Part shown: positions 52,010-60,302 of the stretch, one piece after another
How positions within the stretch are numbered: the first letter of the stretch is position 1
Layout: each line of letters starts with the position of its first letter
NCBI GenBank assembly: GCA_963825445.1
Contig: CAWGTM010000015.1
Location: 124,001 to 188,000, forward strand
Source of the DNA: Actinophytocola sp963825445
GTDB lineage: Bacteria > Actinomycetota > Actinomycetes > Mycobacteriales > Pseudonocardiaceae
Length of the DNA stretch: 64,000 nt
Direction: 5' to 3'
The notes under the pieces: generated by a model
What the model was told of the DNA's origin: nothing
Databases searched by the model: none
The model's input: only the letters and a program-made list of their open reading frames with translations
Program-made: the position numbers and the translations under genes

Positions 52010-52846
52010 TTGCTCGGTGCGACGGCACTGGCCGGCACGGCCGCCTCGACACTCGCCGCACCAGCATCAGCGGATCCACAGGCGGCCGGCCGGGGCTGCC
52101 GCCGCATCCCCCGTAGCGGCATCGGCATGCACCTGTACACGGTGCGCGACCTGCTCGCCGTCGACCCGCTCGGCACCCTCAAGGCGATGGCCCAGATCGG
52201 CTACAAATGCGTCGGGGTAAGCGCGTTCCCGCGTCCCGCGGCGGAGATCAGGGACATGTGCCGCGAGGCCCGGCTCAATCCCGTGATCCTGCACGTCGGC
52301 CACGGTGACATCGTCGGCAACTGGGCCGCCAAGCTCGCCGACGCGAAGACGATCGGCGTGAAGTGGCTGGTCCTGTCGTCGTTCCCCGGCGACATGCACA
52401 CGGTCGAGGGCATGCGCCTCGGCGCGCGCCAGCTCAACGAGGCCGGCGCGGCCGCCCGTGAGCTGGGCATGGGCGTGCTGCACCACAACCACGACACCGA
52501 GTTCCGCGTGGTGGACGGCATCCTGCTCTACGACATCCTGCTGAACGAGACCGATTCCCGAACGGTCGACTTCGAGCTGGACATCGGCTGGGCGGACCGG
52601 GCGGGCCACGACGCGCGTCAGCTGTTCGTCGACAACCCCACCCGGTTCCCCGTGCTGCACGTGAAGGACCACACCGGCACCGGGAACTGGGCCGACGTCG
52701 GCTCCGGCGTGATCGACTTCGGTCGCATCTTCGAGAAGGCCGACCGGGCGGGCGTGCGGTACTGGCTGGTGGAACGCGACGACCAGCCCGCGCCGCTCGA
52801 CACCGCGCGCAACAGCTACGAACACCTTGCGGCACTGAGGTTCTAG
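52010..52846 (+). CDS. Tat-exported sugar-phosphate isomerase/epimerase-like TIM-barrel protein
   Basis: Residues from 52010 read LLGATALAGTAASTLAAPASA, the hydrophobic and cleavage parts of a signal, then a xylose-isomerase-like TIM barrel (IGMHLYTVRDLLAVDP; HHNHDTEF; VDFELDIGWADRAG; VLHVKDH with metal-binding residues). In the same frame upstream stand RRRLLQ, a twin-arginine motif, but no start codon before a stop; a start ATG at 51976 with GGAG upstream is one base out of frame. Removing one C near 51981 would give MDRYNRRRLLQLLG, an ordinary Tat signal. As given, only TTG 52010 opens the frame. Substrate not known. Confidence 0.82.
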   Translation: MLGATALAGTAASTLAAPASADPQAAGRGCRRIPRSGIGMHLYTVRDLLAVDPLGTLKAMAQIGYKCVGVSAFPRPAAEIRDMCREARLNPVILHVGHGDIVGNWAAKLADAKTIGVKWLVLSSFPGDMHTVEGMRLGARQLNEAGAAARELGMGVLHHNHDTEFRVVDGILLYDILLNETDSRTVDFELDIGWADRAGHDARQLFVDNPTRFPVLHVKDHTGTGNWADVGSGVIDFGRIFEKADRAGVRYWLVERDDQPAPLDTARNSYEHLAALRF

Positions 52847-52878
52847 TAATTGACGACCTGCCGGTGTAGACCGGAAGA

Positions 52879-54282
52879 ATGACGACTAGAAGGACGTTTC
52901 TCACAGCATCGGTGGCGGCCGGTGGCGTGTCCCTGGTGGGGGTGCCGGGGACCGCCGCCGGCTCGCCTGATTCCGACGGCTCGGACCGGCCCCCGCTCGC
53001 GCAGGAGCCGGATGCCGAGCTGCGGGCCATTCTGCGTGAAATGGACCAGCGGCGTGTCGAGGCGACCGTGCGCAAGCTGGTCTCGTTCGGTACCCGGCAC
53101 ACACTGTCCTCTCAGGATGATCCGGTGCGTGGCATCGGTGCGGCCCGCGACTGGATCTTCGCGGAGATGTCGCGGTACGCGTCCGTCTCGGACGGACGGA
53201 TGACCGTCGAACTCCAGTCCTACATCCAGGAACCCGACGGCGGGCGCATTCCCGTGCCCACCAGGATCACGAGTGTCATGGCGACACTGCGTGGATCGGT
53301 GTCGCCGGAGCGGGTGTACGTGGTGTCCGGGCACTACGACTCGCGTGTCACGGACATCATGAACGCCACGAGCGACGCGCCGGGCGCCAACGACGACGCG
53401 TCCGGTGTGGCCGTGTCCATGGAGCTGGCGCGGGTCATGGCCCGTCGCAAGCCCAAGGCGACGATCGTGTTCGCCGCGGTGGCCGGCGAGGAGCAGGGTC
53501 TGTACGGCGCCACGCACATGGCCGAGCAGTACAAGGCGGCCGGCGTCGACGTGCAGGCCATGTTCACGAACGACATCGTGGGCAGCAGTCGGGCCGACGA
53601 CGGCACCCGCGACCCCCACACGGTGCGGCTGTTCGCCGAGGGCGTGCCCACCGCCGAGACCCCGGAGGAGGCGGCCACCCGGCGTTCGGTGGGCGGCGAG
53701 AACGACTCCCCGCCCCGCCAGCTCGCGCGGTTCGTCCGTGCGGTGGCGGACAACCGGCACACGGGCATGGACGTGCGGGTGATCTACCGGCGCGACCGCT
53801 ACCTGCGCGGCGGCGACCACATCGGCTTCCTGGAGAACGGCTACCCGGCGGCGAGGTTCACCGAGCCGAACGAGGACTACGCCCACCAGCACCAGGACGT
53901 CCGCGTGGAGAACGGTAAACAGTACGGAGACCTGGTGGAGTTCTGCGACTTCGCGTACATCACGAGGGTGGCCAAGGTGAACGCGGCCACGCTGTGGTCG
54001 TTGGCCCAGGCACCGGGCACGCCGAAGGGCGTCCAGGTACGCACGAGCGCGCTGACCAACGACACGGACCTGGTGTGGCAGCGGGGAACCGAACCCGACC
54101 TGGCGGGCTACGAGGTGGTGTGGCGCGAGACGACCGCTCCGGAATGGACACACGCCATCCGCGTGGGTGACGTGACGGAGGCGCGGGTGGACATGTCGAA
54201 GGACAACGTGTTCTTCGGCGTCCGGGCAGTCGACCGGGCCGGCCATCGCAGCCCGGTCGCCTACCCGAAGCCCTTGCGTTAG
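52879..54282 (+). CDS. Secreted M28-family metallopeptidase with FnIII-like tail
   Basis: A 467-residue protein with a Tat signal (TRRTFLTASVAAGG, residues 3-16). The peptidase domain carries the di-zinc ligands: H in VVSGHYDSR, D in GANDDASG, E pair in VAGEEQGLYG, D in FTNDIVG and H in YAHQHQD. Residues about 380-465 form a fibronectin-III-like domain (TDLVWQRGTEPDLAGYEVVWR). Aminopeptidase or related exopeptidase acting outside the cell. Its stop overlaps the stop of the convergent Nramp-like gene by two bases. Confidence 0.9.
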   Translation: MTTRRTFLTASVAAGGVSLVGVPGTAAGSPDSDGSDRPPLAQEPDAELRAILREMDQRRVEATVRKLVSFGTRHTLSSQDDPVRGIGAARDWIFAEMSRYASVSDGRMTVELQSYIQEPDGGRIPVPTRITSVMATLRGSVSPERVYVVSGHYDSRVTDIMNATSDAPGANDDASGVAVSMELARVMARRKPKATIVFAAVAGEEQGLYGATHMAEQYKAAGVDVQAMFTNDIVGSSRADDGTRDPHTVRLFAEGVPTAETPEEAATRRSVGGENDSPPRQLARFVRAVADNRHTGMDVRVIYRRDRYLRGGDHIGFLENGYPAARFTEPNEDYAHQHQDVRVENGKQYGDLVEFCDFAYITRVAKVNAATLWSLAQAPGTPKGVQVRTSALTNDTDLVWQRGTEPDLAGYEVVWRETTAPEWTHAIRVGDVTEARVDMSKDNVFFGVRAVDRAGHRSPVAYPKPLR

Positions 54283-55793
54283 AAGCGGACCAACGCCTCG
54301 CCCGTGATGAACTCGTACGCGAAGTTGATGAAGAAGAACCCGAAGAAGATCACGTTGAGGCCGAGGATGACGTAGTGCCGTCGCCTCGGCCTCGCGGCCT
54401 TCGGGAGCCTGGAGTTCAGGTACATCAACGCGAACGGGAACATCAGCGCGCCCAGGTTGGACATGTTCGCCGAGATCTGCACCAGTTTCGTCGGCAACGC
54501 CAGGTGCAGCGCGCCCGCTATGATCACGAGCACCACCAGCATGTACGGGTAGTAGAACTTGCGTGGGTCGCCTTCGAGGAGCCGACGCAGCCGTGAACTG
54601 GTGGCGTGTGCCGCGTCGGTGAAGTTGCGGACCAGCGCCTCGAAGATGCCGAGCTGCGTGGAGAACAGCACCATCACGCCGACCACCAGCATCAGGTAGA
54701 ACATCCCGCTGCCGTAGATCTCGCCGAGCTGCGTGGCGGTGAACGTCGGCACGTTCTCCGGCGTGGGTGCCTCGCCACTGACCTGCACCACGTGTGCCAT
54801 GAGGACGGTCGGCAACAGCATGCCGATCATGGCGCCACAGAAGAACACGGCCCACAGGTCGATCATCAGCAGCCGGTACCAGCGACGCCACCGCGACTCG
54901 TTCTGCGGCGTGTCACTGAAGGTCACGCCGACCGGCTTGATCTCCTGCCGCTCCCCGCGCATGCCGGACAGGAAGCCCACCCGGTACCCCATGCCGTAAC
55001 CCTTGTCGCGGTAGTGGTTCATGGCGTACCAGTTGAGCCCGGAGGCGAGTGCCGTGAACCCGGCCAGGCCGCCGAGCGTGGTGGCCGTGATGCCTTCCGG
55101 CGGTGCGGCCGGCGTGACCAGGCCACGCACGCCCTCCCACCAGACATCCCACGGCACGATAGTCACGCACACCACGATCAGAACGAGAAGCAGTGTGCCG
55201 ACCAGGAACCAGTTCGCCAGCTCCAGGGTCCTGGACACCTTGCGTGCCAACGCGGTGATGAGGAAGACGACGAACAGCAGGCCGATGGCCAGCAGCCGCA
55301 CCCACTCGATCTCGCCGGACTCGTGCGGGCGTCCGGTGATCAACGCGAACAGCCCCTGGCCGGCGCCGGCCGCCCACCCACCGAAGATGAAGGCGAAGTA
55401 GAACGTGATCAACCCGAGGGGAATCCACAGTTTCCAGCCGGGTGGCACCCGGCCGAACCCGACGATCGGCACCTCGCCGGTCGCCATCACGTACCGGGCG
55501 CACTCGACGTTGTAGAACGTCTGGAGGATCGCGGAAACCGTGATCACCCAGCCCACGCCGACGAACCCGAACTGTCCGATGGCGTCCGGCCCGAGGAGCC
55601 ATTCGCCGCTACCGACGGAGATGCCGAGCGCGATCAGGCTCGGCCCGATGACGAACTGCACGATCTGCAGCGCGCCAAGACGTTTGACCTTGAAGACCTC
55701 TTCTGGCTCCGGCAGGTCTCCGACCGCGAGCGGCGGCCGGCTGACACCCAGTTGATATTCGGAAGTGGTTCGTCCATCGACATCGTTGGCCAT
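54279..55793 (-). CDS. Nramp-family-like transporter lacking the DPGN motif
   Basis: A 504-residue membrane protein with about 11-12 segments. The first segment reads FVIGPSLIALGISVGSGEWLLGPDAI, matching the Nramp position, but where true Mn/Fe transporters have DPGN it has GSGE. The helix 6 region reads FTALASGLNWYAMNHY rather than a MPH motif. It is therefore probably a distant Nramp/APC-fold relative with a different substrate. ATG 55793 is chosen because GGAGGAGG lies just upstream; longer starts lack support. Confidence 0.82.
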   Translation of the reverse strand: MANDVDGRTTSEYQLGVSRPPLAVGDLPEPEEVFKVKRLGALQIVQFVIGPSLIALGISVGSGEWLLGPDAIGQFGFVGVGWVITVSAILQTFYNVECARYVMATGEVPIVGFGRVPPGWKLWIPLGLITFYFAFIFGGWAAGAGQGLFALITGRPHESGEIEWVRLLAIGLLFVVFLITALARKVSRTLELANWFLVGTLLLVLIVVCVTIVPWDVWWEGVRGLVTPAAPPEGITATTLGGLAGFTALASGLNWYAMNHYRDKGYGMGYRVGFLSGMRGERQEIKPVGVTFSDTPQNESRWRRWYRLLMIDLWAVFFCGAMIGMLLPTVLMAHVVQVSGEAPTPENVPTFTATQLGEIYGSGMFYLMLVVGVMVLFSTQLGIFEALVRNFTDAAHATSSRLRRLLEGDPRKFYYPYMLVVLVIIAGALHLALPTKLVQISANMSNLGALMFPFALMYLNSRLPKAARPRRRHYVILGLNVIFFGFFFINFAYEFITGEALVRF

Positions 55794-55836
55794 GGCGACC
55801 TCCTCCATCTGGAATACTGCATACGCGCCGTTTTCG

Positions 55837-56265
55837 TCAATCTTGTGCGCTGTGCGAACTCCACTCGGCCGCGACGGCCGCGATCTCCTCCGCCGACACG
55901 TCACGATCGTGGCGGGCGATGCACCACCGCACGCCGAACGGGCAACGCAGGATCCCCATCCGATCGCCGGTGAACGCGTCGGTCACGGGCGTCACCTCGG
56001 TCGCGCCCGCCGCCAGCGCACGGGCGAACACTTCGTCCACATCGGACGTCCAGAAGGTCATGGTGTAGCAGTTGCCCGTCCCGGGTGGGGCCACGATGCC
56101 GTTCTCGGGGGACGGGTCACCCAGCTGCACCAGCGAGTCACCGAACCGGAGTTCGGCGTGCGTGACCGTCCCGACGGGACCGTCGTACCGGGCGACCGGC
56201 ACGGCGCCGAAGCAGGCGACGTAGAAGTCGATGGCCTTCGCGCAGTCGGGCACCGCGAGGAACAC
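55837..56265 (-). CDS. VOC-family protein (possible N-terminal frameshift)
   Basis: A 142-residue VOC protein: VPDCAKAIDFYVACFGAVPVARYDGPVG, GDSLVQLGDP, FWTSDVDEVFARALAAGATEV and FGVRWCIARHDRDVS, fitting the PhnB/glyoxalase-like group. GTG 56265 is the only usual start in frame, but it cuts the first beta strand, and the preceding bases encode QQLT in frame. An ATG at 56311 (MTDNSTRA) would give a natural start if one G between 56287 and 56289 were surplus. Divergent from the AraC gene. Confidence 0.75.
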   Translation of the reverse strand: MFLAVPDCAKAIDFYVACFGAVPVARYDGPVGTVTHAELRFGDSLVQLGDPSPENGIVAPPGTGNCYTMTFWTSDVDEVFARALAAGATEVTPVTDAFTGDRMGILRCPFGVRWCIARHDRDVSAEEIAAVAAEWSSHSAQD

Positions 56266-56328
56266 GGTCAGTTGCTGGCTGCCGGCGGGCGCGAGTGGAA
56301 TTGTCGGTCATGTGGGTATGCTGGTGCC

Positions 56329-57177
56329 ATGGGCGACGCGCGCATTGGACAAACCCGACAGCCGGCCACCACGAGTGAGCTGGGCCTGCTCGGGGTGCGC
56401 GACGTCGAGTTCCGGCTCGACCGGGTGCTCGCGTCTTCCGACCTCGCTGAGCTGGTCGAGCGGTACTGGCTGGTCAGCTGGGACCTGCCGAGCGGGCACT
56501 CCGGCTCGGTCACGCTGCTGCCCCATCCGTGCGTGAACGTGGTGTTCGACCGCGGCATGGTGGCGATCGCGGGGGTGGGCACCGACCGGTTCACCTACAC
56601 CTACACGGGCAGCGGCCGCGTGTTCGGGATCAAGTTCCGGCCGGGGGCGTTCCGGCCGTTCCTCGGTCGCCCGGTGGTCGAGCTGACCGACCAGACAAGG
56701 CCGCTCGCCACGCTGTGGGGCGCGGACGCCGACCGGTTCGCGGCCGACCTCGCGGGGGCGAGCGACCTGGATGCGCTGGTGGCGGTGGCCGAACGGCACC
56801 TGCGGGCGCACTGGCCGGACCACGACCCGGAGGTCGTCGAGGTGGGCCGCATCGTCCACGCCCTGCTCCACGACCGCGAGATCACCCGGGTCGAGGAGGT
56901 GGCGGAGCGGTTCGGCATCGCGCCGCGCACGTTGCAGCGGGTGTTCCAGCGCTACGTGGGCGTCAGCCCGAAGTGGGTCCTGCGCCGCTACCGTCTGCAC
57001 GAGGCGGCCGCGCGCCTGGCCGAGGGCACCGACCGCAGCTGGGCCGATGTGGCCGCTGACCTGGGATACTTCGACCAGCCTCACTTCATTCGCGACTTCA
57101 CCCGCGCGATCGGCATGACCCCGGCCGCCTACGCGGACGCGTGCCGCAAGCAGGCGTGCGCAACATTGTCTCCATGA
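56329..57177 (+). CDS. AraC-family regulator with DUF6597-like N-terminal domain
   Basis: A 282-residue regulator. The N-terminal about 170 residues (YWLVSWDLPSGHSGSVTLLPHPCVNVVF, GSGRVFGIKFRPGAFRPFLG) form the sensing domain common in AraC proteins of this kind; two HTH motifs follow at about 190-275 (VEEVAERFGIAPRTLQRVFQRYVGVSPKWVLRRYRL; WADVAADLGYFDQPHFIRDF). It probably governs the divergent VOC gene. ATG 56329 is preferred; its stop overlaps the small HTH frame at 57174. Confidence 0.88.
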   Translation: MGDARIGQTRQPATTSELGLLGVRDVEFRLDRVLASSDLAELVERYWLVSWDLPSGHSGSVTLLPHPCVNVVFDRGMVAIAGVGTDRFTYTYTGSGRVFGIKFRPGAFRPFLGRPVVELTDQTRPLATLWGADADRFAADLAGASDLDALVAVAERHLRAHWPDHDPEVVEVGRIVHALLHDREITRVEEVAERFGIAPRTLQRVFQRYVGVSPKWVLRRYRLHEAAARLAEGTDRSWADVAADLGYFDQPHFIRDFTRAIGMTPAAYADACRKQACATLSP

Positions 57178-57290
57178 GAGACAGTCGGTCGCCGGCGCGC
57201 TACCTGGGTGTGGTCGGAGTGGCCGAGCAACTGGGCGTGAGCCGGCACGCGGTGCACAAGTGGCGCACCCGCTACCCGACCTCCATCTGA
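57174..57290 (+). pseudogene. 38-codon helix-turn-helix remnant
   Basis: ATG 57174 overlaps the AraC stop (ATGA) and opens 38 codons containing LGVVGVAEQLGVSRHAVHKWRTRYP, a clear HTH of the small excisionase/AlpA-like DNA-binding type. Full-length relatives continue for another 25-40 residues (a proline-rich wing); here a TGA follows right after YPTSI, so it looks truncated. It may still be made as a mini-protein. The following 91 bases (57291-57381) show nothing further. Confidence 0.5.
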
Positions 57291-57381
57291 CCGACATCAC
57301 CGGATTCGAGTTGGCTGACCCGAGGCATGACTGATGCCCATCCGCTGGTGTCGAGTGTGAATCGATCCCGGTGAGCTGGCG

Positions 57382-57834
57382 CTAGTCCCGGTCCTCGCGG
57401 TAGGACTCGATCACTATCGGCGCCCGGGGCCGGTCCTCGGGATGCACGACCTCGCCGTCCACCACGACCACCTGCGGCGGCCGACGCGTGGCGGCCCGGC
57501 GCAGGACTCGGCGCCGCACGACTGCCCGCGTCGGCGGGAACAGCAGGAACAGCGCCAGCACGTCGCTCACGAAGCCGGGAAGAATCACCAGCGCGGCGGC
57601 CACCGCGATCAGCATGCCGTCCACCATCTCCGGCTGCGCGTCGCGGCGGTTGCGCAGCGCGTCGGTGAACGCGGTCAGCGTGCGGGTGCCCTGCTTGCGC
57701 AGCATGGACACCCCGATGGCCGACACGACGATCAGCAGCGCGATCGTGATCAGCACGCCGATCGCCTGGCCGATCAGCACGATCACGGTGATCTCAACCG
57801 CCATGATCAGCAGTAGGAGCACGAAAATCGGCAC
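57382..57834 (-). CDS. FxsA-family membrane protein
   Basis: A 150-residue protein: IFVLLLLIMAVEITVIVLIGQAIGVLITIALLIVVSAIGVSMLRKQGTRTL (two membrane segments), MVDGMLIAVAAALVILPGFVSDVLALFLLFPPTR (third segment with the FxsA signature), then a hydrophilic tail. FxsA proteins are of unknown function; E. coli FxsA counters phage T7 exclusion. GTG 57834 is preferred because GGGAGG lies 8 bases upstream. Confidence 0.88.
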   Translation of the reverse strand: MPIFVLLLLIMAVEITVIVLIGQAIGVLITIALLIVVSAIGVSMLRKQGTRTLTAFTDALRNRRDAQPEMVDGMLIAVAAALVILPGFVSDVLALFLLFPPTRAVVRRRVLRRAATRRPPQVVVVDGEVVHPEDRPRAPIVIESYREDRD

Positions 57835-57944
57835 GACAGTGCCTCCCTGGTAAAGGACCTGACACCCGTTCAACGAACAAGTGTGGCGGGCCGTTCCTTC
57901 TGCACAAACTTGACGATCGCCAGGAACGTGTAGACCATAGACGG

Positions 57945-58097
57945 GCTGTCGCGTACAAGCGTCCGCGTGCCGTGGTGCGGATGACCGAGCTGCCGAAGAC
58001 CGCGACCGGCAAGATCCGCCGCAACGTGCTGCGGGAGCTGGCGGCCGACGAGCTGGTGGTGCGGCCGGTCGTACCACCGGAGACGGTGCTCACCTGA
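57945..58097 (+). pseudogene. 3-prime remnant of an AMP-forming acyl-CoA ligase gene
   Basis: In one frame this stretch reads AYKRPRAVVRMTELPKTATG then KIRRNVLREL and on to a TGA at 58095. This is the C-terminal end of ANL ligases, including the catalytic lysine in TGKIRR. Upstream the frame continues without a start or any ligase similarity, over AT-richer DNA, and the rest of the gene is missing. Thus it is a deletion remnant. It explains most of the otherwise empty 57853-58099 stretch. Confidence 0.7.
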
Positions 58098-58099
58098 AG

Positions 58100-58795
58100 C
58101 TAGCGGGCCAGGACCAGGTAGGCGAGGCCGAGGACGCCCCGGTAGACGGTCAGGTACTCCTGCCACCGGTGGTCCAGTCGCTCCTGCACCTGCGGGTCGG
58201 TTCCGTTGGCCAGCATCCATTCCTGCTGCCCGGCGCGGTGCCGGGACTCGAAGTCGTCCCACTCACGTTGGTCGGCCGTGCTGAGGTTCAGCAGGCGCCA
58301 CCCGGTCGCCTGACACGCGGCGACCAGCTCGGCGAGCGGCAACACGTCCGTGCCGAAGATCTCCAGCGCGGCCGGGGTCGGCGGCGACGACCAGCAGCCG
58401 TCACCCACCAACACCCGGCCGCGCGGGACGACCTCGGCGAGTGCCTCGAGCATGGCCCGGCTACCGCCGAACGCGTGGGACGCACCGATGCACAGGGCTC
58501 GGTCCGCCCGTCCGCGCCAGTCGGTGGCCGGCTGCTCGACGAACGTCACCCGCTCGGTCAACCCACGAGCCGCGGCGCCCGACCGGCCGCGGGCGAGCCC
58601 GGCCGGATCCGTGTCGACGCCGATCCCCGTGCCGCCCGACCGTTCCACCGCACGCAGCAGCAGTTCGCCCCACCCGCAGCCGAGGTCCACAGTGGACCCG
58701 GTCGGGTCGAGCCGGTCGAGCAGGAGGTCGGCGTGTTCCTCGGACAACGGTGTGTTCCACCGCAGCCGGGCGTACCGCGACTCGTCGAGACTCAC
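58100..58795 (-). CDS. SAM-dependent methyltransferase
   Basis: A 231-residue class I methyltransferase with motif I VDLGCGWGELLLRAVERSGG (about 36-55), the acidic strand-2 end in GIGVDTDPAG, and CIGASHAFGG in the motif II region. It resembles small-molecule methyltransferases of the UbiE type; substrate unknown. GTG 58795 overlaps the stop of the GNAT gene (GTGA). It converges on the ligase remnant. Confidence 0.85.
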   Translation of the reverse strand: MSLDESRYARLRWNTPLSEEHADLLLDRLDPTGSTVDLGCGWGELLLRAVERSGGTGIGVDTDPAGLARGRSGAAARGLTERVTFVEQPATDWRGRADRALCIGASHAFGGSRAMLEALAEVVPRGRVLVGDGCWSSPPTPAALEIFGTDVLPLAELVAACQATGWRLLNLSTADQREWDDFESRHRAGQQEWMLANGTDPQVQERLDHRWQEYLTVYRGVLGLAYLVLAR

Positions 58796-59694
58796 TGCAG
58801 GTAGAGCCTTTCCTGGGTTACGGGGTAGCCGGCGCGCTTGAAGGTCGCGGCCATCGGGGTGTTGGTGGCGTCGGTCTCCGCCGTGATCTCCGTGGCGCCG
58901 GTCTCCACCAGCAGGTGGGTGGCCTCGACCAGGAGGTCGTAGGCGTAGCCGTGACCCCGCTGCTCGGGTACCACGCCGACGATGCCGATCACCGGTCCGC
59001 CGAAGTTGGCGCCCGGCACGGTCAGCCCGACCAACTCACCGTCCACTGTGTACGCGAGCTGCCACCACTCACGCGGCGACGGCATCCAGTGGAGGAACTC
59101 GAGGTCGTCCTTCGCGGCCGCCTCGGCGCCCTCCTTGTCGGCCAGCCGGCGCTGGTGCGCGTCGAGCGAGCCTTCGGTCATGCGGCGCAACACGTCGAGA
59201 ATGACGTCGTCGTCGGGTTCCGGCCGGTACTGGAGACGCCCCGGCCGTTCCGGCAGCCCGGCGGCCGGGGTCCAGGTGTAGCGCAGCCGCTCGACGAACG
59301 GCTTCATCCCGGACTCCATGGCGAGGTCCCGACGGGCTTCGGCGGCGGCCTTCACCGCCGGGTCGGCGCGCCAGTCGGGCGGCAGGATCATCGTGTACTC
59401 GGTCTTGAGACCGGACTTCTCGAGCAGTTCTCGCCCCGCCTCGGCGTCGGCGAAGTCGAACCAGTCGAGGGTGATGGGCTTGTCGTCCTCGGGTCCGGCC
59501 CACCACGCGGCGCGGGCCACGACCTTGTCGCCGCGCAGGGCCACCCACGTCCACTCGGGACGGTACTGGCCGAGTTCGGCGGTGGCGCGGTAGTCACGCC
59601 CGGTGATCTGGATGCCGACGAGGCCGTCGTCGGGCATGGACAGGAACAGGTCTGCTTCGCCCGCGGTGAGCGGACGTACGACCAGATCGGTCAT
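58792..59694 (-). CDS. GNAT-family N-acetyltransferase
   Basis: A 300-residue protein whose C-terminal half (about 180-298) is the GNAT fold, with the acetyl-CoA loop GIVGVVPEQRGHGYAYDLLVEA (about 238-259) and the ATFKRAGYPVTQER end. The N-terminal half looks like a degenerate second GNAT unit (tandem GNAT). Acceptor unknown. Its stop overlaps the methyltransferase GTG. Upstream lies the palindrome at 59708, then the 161-base spacer to the NTF2 gene. Confidence 0.85.
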   Translation of the reverse strand: MTDLVVRPLTAGEADLFLSMPDDGLVGIQITGRDYRATAELGQYRPEWTWVALRGDKVVARAAWWAGPEDDKPITLDWFDFADAEAGRELLEKSGLKTEYTMILPPDWRADPAVKAAAEARRDLAMESGMKPFVERLRYTWTPAAGLPERPGRLQYRPEPDDDVILDVLRRMTEGSLDAHQRRLADKEGAEAAAKDDLEFLHWMPSPREWWQLAYTVDGELVGLTVPGANFGGPVIGIVGVVPEQRGHGYAYDLLVEATHLLVETGATEITAETDATNTPMAATFKRAGYPVTQERLYLQ

Positions 59695-59707
59695 CTGAAG
59701 ATTCCTT

Positions 59708-59721
59708 AGGGGTTAACCCCT
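59708..59721. promoter_or_regulatory. Perfect palindrome upstream of the GNAT gene
   Basis: AGGGGTTAACCCCT, a 14-base perfect palindrome, starting 14 bases before the GNAT ATG. It may be an operator overlapping the leader, or chance. The rest of 59695-59855 shows a T-run (59821-59828) but no gene. Confidence 0.35.
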
Positions 59722-59855
59722 CGCGTCGAGGGGGGAGCACATGGTCAAAACGGACACCGCGCTCACCTCCTCTCGCTTCTGGCGGGAACCCAACCAGAGC
59801 CGGCCGACGCTGTCCAATCAGTTTTTTGTCGGTGCCCGGTGGCAGAGTGCGCGGC

Positions 59856-60215
59856 ATGCCGAACGTGACCACCCACCAGCCCGCCACCGACCCCAATGAC
59901 CTGGGACGATACTTCGTCGACCGCGCCAACGCAGGAGATGTCGACGGCCTGGTGGCGCTGTACGAACCCGACGCGGTGCTGTCCTTCGACGGCACGGTGG
60001 CGATAGGCCACGCCGAGATCCGCGAGGCCTACGAGCGTCTGGTGGCGGCCGCGCCCACCTTCGAACCGGGTGCCTCCGCCGACCCCCTGATCTCAGGCGA
60101 CCTCGCCCTGACGTCGACCCGCCTGGTGGACGGCGGCGTAACGGTCGAAATCGCCCACCGCCAACAGGACGGCTCCTGGTTATGGGCGATCGACCAGCCC
60201 AACGTCCTGGCCTGA
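59856..60215 (+). CDS. NTF2/SnoaL-like protein
   Basis: A 119-residue protein of the YybH/SgcJ-like NTF2 fold: YFVDRANAGDVDGLVALYEPDAVLSFDG, AIGHAEIREAYERLVAA, and ALTSTRLVDGG, ending in WLWAIDQPNVL. Distinct from the SnoaL-fold protein at 738. ATG 59856 is chosen because the domain begins about 12 residues later; a GTG 30 bases upstream is possible. A strong hairpin follows at 60253. Function unknown. Confidence 0.82.
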   Translation: MPNVTTHQPATDPNDLGRYFVDRANAGDVDGLVALYEPDAVLSFDGTVAIGHAEIREAYERLVAAAPTFEPGASADPLISGDLALTSTRLVDGGVTVEIAHRQQDGSWLWAIDQPNVLA

Positions 60216-60252
60216 CCCGCCGGGGGTGGCGCCAACCCGCCCGGACGAGTAC

Positions 60253-60302
60253 CGCCACCGCCGAGCCGAGCGAGAGTCAGACCGCTTGGCTCGGCGGTGG
60301 CG
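60253..60302 (+). terminator. Perfect 15-base hairpin after the NTF2 gene
   Basis: 60253-60267 pairs with 60288-60302 over 15 bases without mismatch, with a 20-base loop. It lies 38 bases after the stop and is the likely terminator of the NTF2-fold gene. Confidence 0.65.
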
